A stretch of DNA of 64,000 bases, taken from NCBI GenBank assembly GCA_945882415.1, contig CAMCWC010000002.1, positions 62,001 to 126,000 on the forward strand, read 5' to 3'. Positions 60,380 through 64,000 of the stretch are shown piece after piece. A program made the position numbers and the translations under genes. The DNA is from Chthonomonas calidirosea (GTDB lineage: Bacteria; Armatimonadota; Fimbriimonadia; Fimbriimonadales; Fimbriimonadaceae). A model generated the notes under the pieces. That model saw only the letters and a program-made list of their open reading frames with translations. It had not been told where the DNA came from and searched no databases. How positions within the stretch are numbered: position 1 is the first letter of the stretch; every line of letters starts with the position of its first letter.

Positions 60380-61561
60380 ATGCCTGCAAACTCGGGCATA
60401 AACATTGCAAAACAAAAGTCGAAGAAGACCATGGAATACACCGCCGAACTCCTCAACAAACTGGAATCAGATTTTTCGGGCTACCTCGAAGGAGACCGCG
60501 TGTCGGACTTCCTCAACACCTACGGCATCCGCTTTGCCGCCGGGCACTGGTGCGCCGGAATGTTCGCCGACCGGTTTGCCCCAGCCGGATACAACGCCGA
60601 CGATCCGACTTTCGACGACTCCGTCGTCGCCCAAATCGCCCGCGTCCGCCAAGCCGGAATCGACGGTGTCGAATTCCACGAAGTCGTTTTCCTCGATGAT
60701 CACGGCGCGCGTGATTCCGCCAAAATCGCCGCCATCACCGCCGCCCTCGCCCAGCACAAGGTCGCCCCGACCAACATGAACTTCAACACTTGGACCCATC
60801 CCAAGTTCAAGTTTGGCGCCGTCACCCACCCCGATCCCGCCATCCGAAAAGTTGCCCTGGAACAAATCCTCCTCGGCGTCGAAATTGCGAAAGAAATCGG
60901 CTGCGTCAGCTGCGGCTACTGGCCCGGCTCCGATGGCTGGGACTACCATTTCGAAGTCGATTACGGCCAGCGGCTGCGCTGGTTCATCGATGCCTGCACC
61001 GAAATCGCCGCCAAGTGCGATAGCCTCGGCCTCCAGTTCGGCACCGAGCCCAAGCAGAAGGAACCGCGGGAGATGAACATGATCACCAACACCGTGGCCA
61101 AGGCCGCCCTTGTGTGTCTGGAAGTCAACCGAACCCTCGGCAAAACCGTCATGGGCGTCGCCATCGACTACGGCCACGAGCAAATGGTCGGCAACACCCC
61201 CGCCGATTCGCTCTACACCCTCAAAACCTTCGGCCTGCCGATCGCCAACTTCCACATCAACGGCGCGAAATACAACTCGAACGACGAAGACCGCATTGCC
61301 GGCACCGACGACATCTGGCGCCTCGTCGAGTTCTGCTACGCCGCCATCGACACCGGCTACTCCGGCTGGTACGGCGAAGACCAGTTCACCTACCGCACCG
61401 AACAAGTCGAATCCATGGCCCTCTCCCGCGAGTTCTTCGCCAACTGCATGAAGAAGGCGCTGATGATCTACGCGCAAAAGCCGGAGTTGCAGGCGGCGCA
61501 AGCGACAGGCAACGCCGCACGGACGATCAACCTGGTAAAGCGGGTGATCTATAACGGCTAA
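60380..61561 (+). CDS. Xylose isomerase-like TIM-barrel sugar isomerase
   Basis: 393 residues of the AP-endonuclease-2/xylose-isomerase-like superfamily. Barrel motifs: GIDGVEFHEVVFLDDHGA, FGTEPKQKEPREMN (metal Glu), GVAIDYGHEQM and ANFHINGAKYNSNDEDR. The length and the EPKQKEPR motif are close to bacterial xylose isomerase relatives, but it is not XylA. It is the third such barrel here, after 12767 and 19104. The start is uncertain: ATG 60380 (TAACAT 11 bases before) or ATG 60431 (MEYTAEL). Confidence 0.85.
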   Translation: MPANSGINIAKQKSKKTMEYTAELLNKLESDFSGYLEGDRVSDFLNTYGIRFAAGHWCAGMFADRFAPAGYNADDPTFDDSVVAQIARVRQAGIDGVEFHEVVFLDDHGARDSAKIAAITAALAQHKVAPTNMNFNTWTHPKFKFGAVTHPDPAIRKVALEQILLGVEIAKEIGCVSCGYWPGSDGWDYHFEVDYGQRLRWFIDACTEIAAKCDSLGLQFGTEPKQKEPREMNMITNTVAKAALVCLEVNRTLGKTVMGVAIDYGHEQMVGNTPADSLYTLKTFGLPIANFHINGAKYNSNDEDRIAGTDDIWRLVEFCYAAIDTGYSGWYGEDQFTYRTEQVESMALSREFFANCMKKALMIYAQKPELQAAQATGNAARTINLVKRVIYNG

Positions 61562-61572
61562 TGCCGTAGAAT
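61560..61572 (+). promoter_or_regulatory. Promoter -10 region of the TIR-WD40-GTPase gene
   Basis: The 13-mer AATGCCGTAGAAT is identical to the promoter region at 38971-38983. Its TAGAAT ends 12 bases before the ATG at 61585, so a leader of about six bases is predicted. It overlaps the stop codon of the upstream isomerase. Confidence 0.45.
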
Positions 61573-61584
61573 GACCCTTACGCT

Positions 61585-64000
61585 ATGGCCGAAACCTTTG
61601 CTTTCGACGTCTTCCTGAGCCATAGCTCAAAAGACAAGGACGTCGTGCGCGCCTTGGCGGAGCGGCTCCGCGATGACGGGGTGAGGGTCTGGTTCGACGA
61701 GTGGGAGATTCAGCCGGGCGATAGCATTCCGGCGAAAGTCAACGAGGGCCTCGCGAAATCGCGAGTGCTGTTCTTGTTCCTGTCCGGGAACGCGACGGGG
61801 TCGGACTATGTGCAGATGGAGCACGGCAGCTTTCTCTTCCGCGACCCGCTAAATCGTAACCGCCGTTTCATCCCGGTTCGGCTCGATGATGCCGACATAC
61901 CCGTGGCGCTTGCCCAATTCCTTTACGTTGATTGGCAGAACCGACAGGAACAGGCATATGAGCAGCTCCTGAAAACGTGCCTTCCCGTGTCCTTTGCATC
62001 GGACGACGACTCGGCCAAAGGGGTTGAGGCTCCGCCACCAAATCTGCAGCGAATTATCAGTTTGGGCCATACCGACTCCGCCCGCTGCGTTGCCATTAGC
62101 CCCGATGGGAACTTTGCGATCTCCGGATCAGACGACCGAACCCTTCGCAAGTGGGACCTGAAAAACGGACGATGTCTCAGCGTCATGGAAGGGCACTCTG
62201 GAGGAATAAACTCAGTCGCTATCAGCCAAGACGGTAGATTTGCTCTTTCCGGAGCCGGTGACAAGACCATCAGAAAGTGGGATATCGAGACCGGAAGCTG
62301 TCTCGGAGTTCTCTCGGGACACACGGACATCGTCTGGTCTGTTGCAATCAGCCAAGATGGGAAATTTGCGGTAACTGGCTCCGAGGACAATACCATTCGA
62401 AAGTGGGACGTCGAAACTGGACAATGTCTCAAGGTCATCAAAGGCCACACGAGCGCCGTTTACTGCGCTGCCATTAGCCCCGATGGAAAATACGCTCTAT
62501 CGGGATCAAAAGACATTTCCATACGTAAGTGGGACCTTGAAACAGGCACATGTCTCAAGGTCCTTACAGGCCACACAGATAGCGTGCGGTCCGTTGCCAT
62601 CAGCCAAGACGGAAGATCTGCGCTCTCCGCCTCGGTAGACGACACCGTCCGAAAGTGGGACCTCGGAACCGGAAAGTGTCGGAAAGTACTGGATGCACAC
62701 AAGGGCTCCGTTTGGTCCGTCGCCATCAGCCCAAATGGGAGAATGGCCTTTTCAGCGTCATTCGACAATACTGTCCGAAAGTGGGACACCGAAACTGGGC
62801 AGTGCTCATTGGTCCTAAAGGGACACAAGGCCTCTGTCAACTGTGTTGCCATCAGCCAGGACGCAAAGTTTGCCATCTCTGCCTCAAAGGACAATACCCT
62901 TCGGCAATGGGATACCGGTACCGGAGACTGCGTCAAAATATTAAAGGGACACACGGAGAGCGTGTGGTCGCTCGCCGTTAGCCAGGACGCACAATTCGCC
63001 GTCTCCGGATCATCCGACGGAAGCCTCATCAAGTGGGACCTGGAAACCGGTCAACTTATTAAGGTCCTAGAGGGTCATGCCTATCATGCTCTCTCCGTCG
63101 CAATAAGCCAGGACGACACTTTCGCAATCTCCGGTTCAGGAGACCGTACTCTTCGTAAGTGGGACCTCTCGACTGGTCGTTGTTCAATGGTGCTAGAGGG
63201 AAACAGAAGTTACGTCCACTCCGTTGCTATCAGTCAAGACGGCAAATTTGCAATCTCGGGAGGACACGATAATACCGTCCGAAAGTGGGACCTCCAAACC
63301 GGAAAATGTCTCCATGTACTTGAGGGACATGCCGATACCGTCGAAACCGTGGCAATCAGCCAAGACGGGAAAATAGCACTTTCCGGATCGATCGACAACA
63401 CTATACGAAAGTGGGATATTGAAACCGGAAAATGCTTGAAAGTCCTGCAAGGACACAACGGCACGGTCCGCTCCGTCGCTATCAGTCAAGATTCGAAATT
63501 TGCCATCACTGGAGGAAATGACAACACCCTCCGGAAATGGGACCTCGAAACCGGAAAATGCCTGCACGTACTCGAGGGACATACGGGTAACGTTTTGTCC
63601 GTTTGCACCACCCGGGACGGCAGATTCGCACTCTCGTGTGGAGCGGACAACACAATCCGAAAGTGGGATATCGAATTCGGAAAATGTCTCTTCTCCGTGA
63701 AAGGCCATGCTGGCTGGGTTCGCTCCATCGTTTTAAGCCAAGATGGAGAATCCGCCTATTCAGCTAGTAGTCACGGTGTCCTGCGGATTTGGCGTTTGCA
63801 ATCAACAACCCGTGTGGCTCCCGAGCAATTAGCCTATAAAAACGCCAAGGTGCTATTTGTCGGTGATTCTGGGGTAGGCAAATCAGGTCTAGCGCGTCGC
63901 ATCCGGTTCAAAAAGTTTCAAGACACTGCTTCGACCGACGGAGTTTGGGCTACTCAATGGGAGTTGCCTGCCGAATCAAGCGATGGTACGAAACAAGAAA
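61585..64000 (+). CDS. TIR - WD40 (14 repeats) - Ras/ROC-like GTPase protein (cut by window end)
   Basis: 805 codons are visible and the frame runs off the window. Residues 1-140 are a TIR domain: FDVFLSHSSKDKDV at the start, then WFDEWEIQPGDSI, and YVQMEHGSF, where E79 fits the catalytic NAD-glycohydrolase Glu of SARM1-type TIRs. Residues 161-748 are fourteen WD40 repeats, each exactly 42 residues (GH...VAIS.DG...SGS.DNT.RKWD.ETG.CL.VL). At least 12 keep the WD pair, enough for two seven-bladed propellers. Residues 756 on start a GTPase with P-loop GDSGVGKS at 760-767, preceded by KVLFV as in ROC/Rab-like domains. Effector, sensor and NTP switch in one chain suggest an immune-like conflict protein. 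The rest of the GTPase and any COR or further domain lie outside. Confidence 0.88.
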   Translation, partial: MAETFAFDVFLSHSSKDKDVVRALAERLRDDGVRVWFDEWEIQPGDSIPAKVNEGLAKSRVLFLFLSGNATGSDYVQMEHGSFLFRDPLNRNRRFIPVRLDDADIPVALAQFLYVDWQNRQEQAYEQLLKTCLPVSFASDDDSAKGVEAPPPNLQRIISLGHTDSARCVAISPDGNFAISGSDDRTLRKWDLKNGRCLSVMEGHSGGINSVAISQDGRFALSGAGDKTIRKWDIETGSCLGVLSGHTDIVWSVAISQDGKFAVTGSEDNTIRKWDVETGQCLKVIKGHTSAVYCAAISPDGKYALSGSKDISIRKWDLETGTCLKVLTGHTDSVRSVAISQDGRSALSASVDDTVRKWDLGTGKCRKVLDAHKGSVWSVAISPNGRMAFSASFDNTVRKWDTETGQCSLVLKGHKASVNCVAISQDAKFAISASKDNTLRQWDTGTGDCVKILKGHTESVWSLAVSQDAQFAVSGSSDGSLIKWDLETGQLIKVLEGHAYHALSVAISQDDTFAISGSGDRTLRKWDLSTGRCSMVLEGNRSYVHSVAISQDGKFAISGGHDNTVRKWDLQTGKCLHVLEGHADTVETVAISQDGKIALSGSIDNTIRKWDIETGKCLKVLQGHNGTVRSVAISQDSKFAITGGNDNTLRKWDLETGKCLHVLEGHTGNVLSVCTTRDGRFALSCGADNTIRKWDIEFGKCLFSVKGHAGWVRSIVLSQDGESAYSASSHGVLRIWRLQSTTRVAPEQLAYKNAKVLFVGDSGVGKSGLARRIRFKKFQDTASTDGVWATQWELPAESSDGTKQE
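62065..63828 (+). repeat. Fourteen in-frame 126-bp WD40-coding repeats
   Basis: Repeats begin at 62065 and then every 126 bases to 63703 with no insertion or deletion. Shared DNA words such as CGAAAGTGGGA and ATCAGCCAAGA recur in most units. Variation gathers at the three to five codons after the GH pair and at the codon before the structural Asp, both on the propeller's ligand-facing surface. Confidence 0.9.

Noticed and set aside
60467-61501. A 344-codon minus-strand frame opposite the sugar isomerase
   Set aside because: It is an antisense frame of a firmly recognised TIM-barrel gene, and its translation is a Val/Gly/Glu/Asp low-complexity sequence.
62460-63708. Several minus-strand frames with internal repeats opposite the WD40 array
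   Set aside because: They repeat only because the WD40-coding DNA repeats every 126 bases. The plus frame runs unbroken from a TIR domain into a GTPase.
62065-63828. Regular direct repeats that might suggest a CRISPR array or satellite
   Set aside because: The period is 126 bases, divisible by three, unbroken and in frame, and each unit encodes a complete WD40 blade. There is no constant repeat with variable spacers.

Overview
The window is a dense, bacterial, fairly GC-rich chromosomal segment with about 62 protein genes on both strands. Intergenic gaps are short: the two largest (10954-11105 and 23275-23424) are about 150 bases, so no stretch over 300 bases lacks a gene. I see no rRNA, tRNA, CRISPR array, insertion sequence, integrase or phage gene. 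Prepilin-type proteins with a DG-H tail motif, GYF-domain membrane proteins, a PEP-CTERM protein, sugar-phosphate isomerases, ATP-type PEP carboxykinase and frequent leaderless-looking starts together suggest Armatimonadota, probably the Fimbriimonadia. That assignment is an inference from gene content, not from a marker gene.

Layout. 1-5.3 kb: a cut M23 endopeptidase, a cNMP-binding/thioredoxin-reductase-like flavoprotein, an MFS transporter, a thioredoxin-fold lipoprotein, a prepilin and a small membrane protein. 5.3-11 kb: the two halves of a 3-oxoacid CoA-transferase (scoB, scoA) lie on the same strand but 4.3 kb apart. Between them are a small AT-richer cluster (cysteine-rich secreted peptide, membrane protein, pseudopilin), a sarcosine-oxidase-like enzyme, an L,D-transpeptidase and an unknown protein. 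11-16.6 kb: degenerate receiver, mtnA, DUF167, xylA, and a large secreted beta-propeller/NBR1-Ig protein. 16.7-28 kb: Fe-S oxidoreductase, acpS, sugar isomerase, a six-PAS hybrid kinase, a MrfA-like helicase, tatC and a Gly-rich secreted protein. 28-37 kb: pcrA, lipoprotein, HD hydrolase, gatCA, a DUF255-like protein, queD, DUF2314. 37-47.5 kb: pckA, GYF protein, M28 peptidase, amidase, aldolase, PEP-CTERM protein with a LuxR regulator, then a STAS / receiver-phosphatase-kinase partner-switching pair. 47.6-61.5 kb: helicase, kinase-fold phosphotransferase, PhyH oxygenase, speE, yceI, old yellow enzyme, a DUF2971 pair, SDR, OPT-like transporter, MATE exporter, second GYF protein, sugar isomerase.

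The most striking object is the last gene, from 61585 and cut by the window end: a TIR domain, then fourteen WD40 repeats each exactly 42 residues long, then a Ras/ROC-like GTPase P-loop. This is the layout of an NTPase-switched, TIR-effector conflict (immune-like) protein.

A second, window-wide signal is regulatory. At least nine genes carry a TANNNT hexamer exactly six bases before the start codon, which places transcription start on the first base of the start codon. This helped choose starts (for example 58374 for the MATE exporter and 5253 for a small membrane protein). Genes inside operons or with leaders instead show Shine-Dalgarno sequences (scoB, yceI, the lipoproteins at 30510 and 39943).
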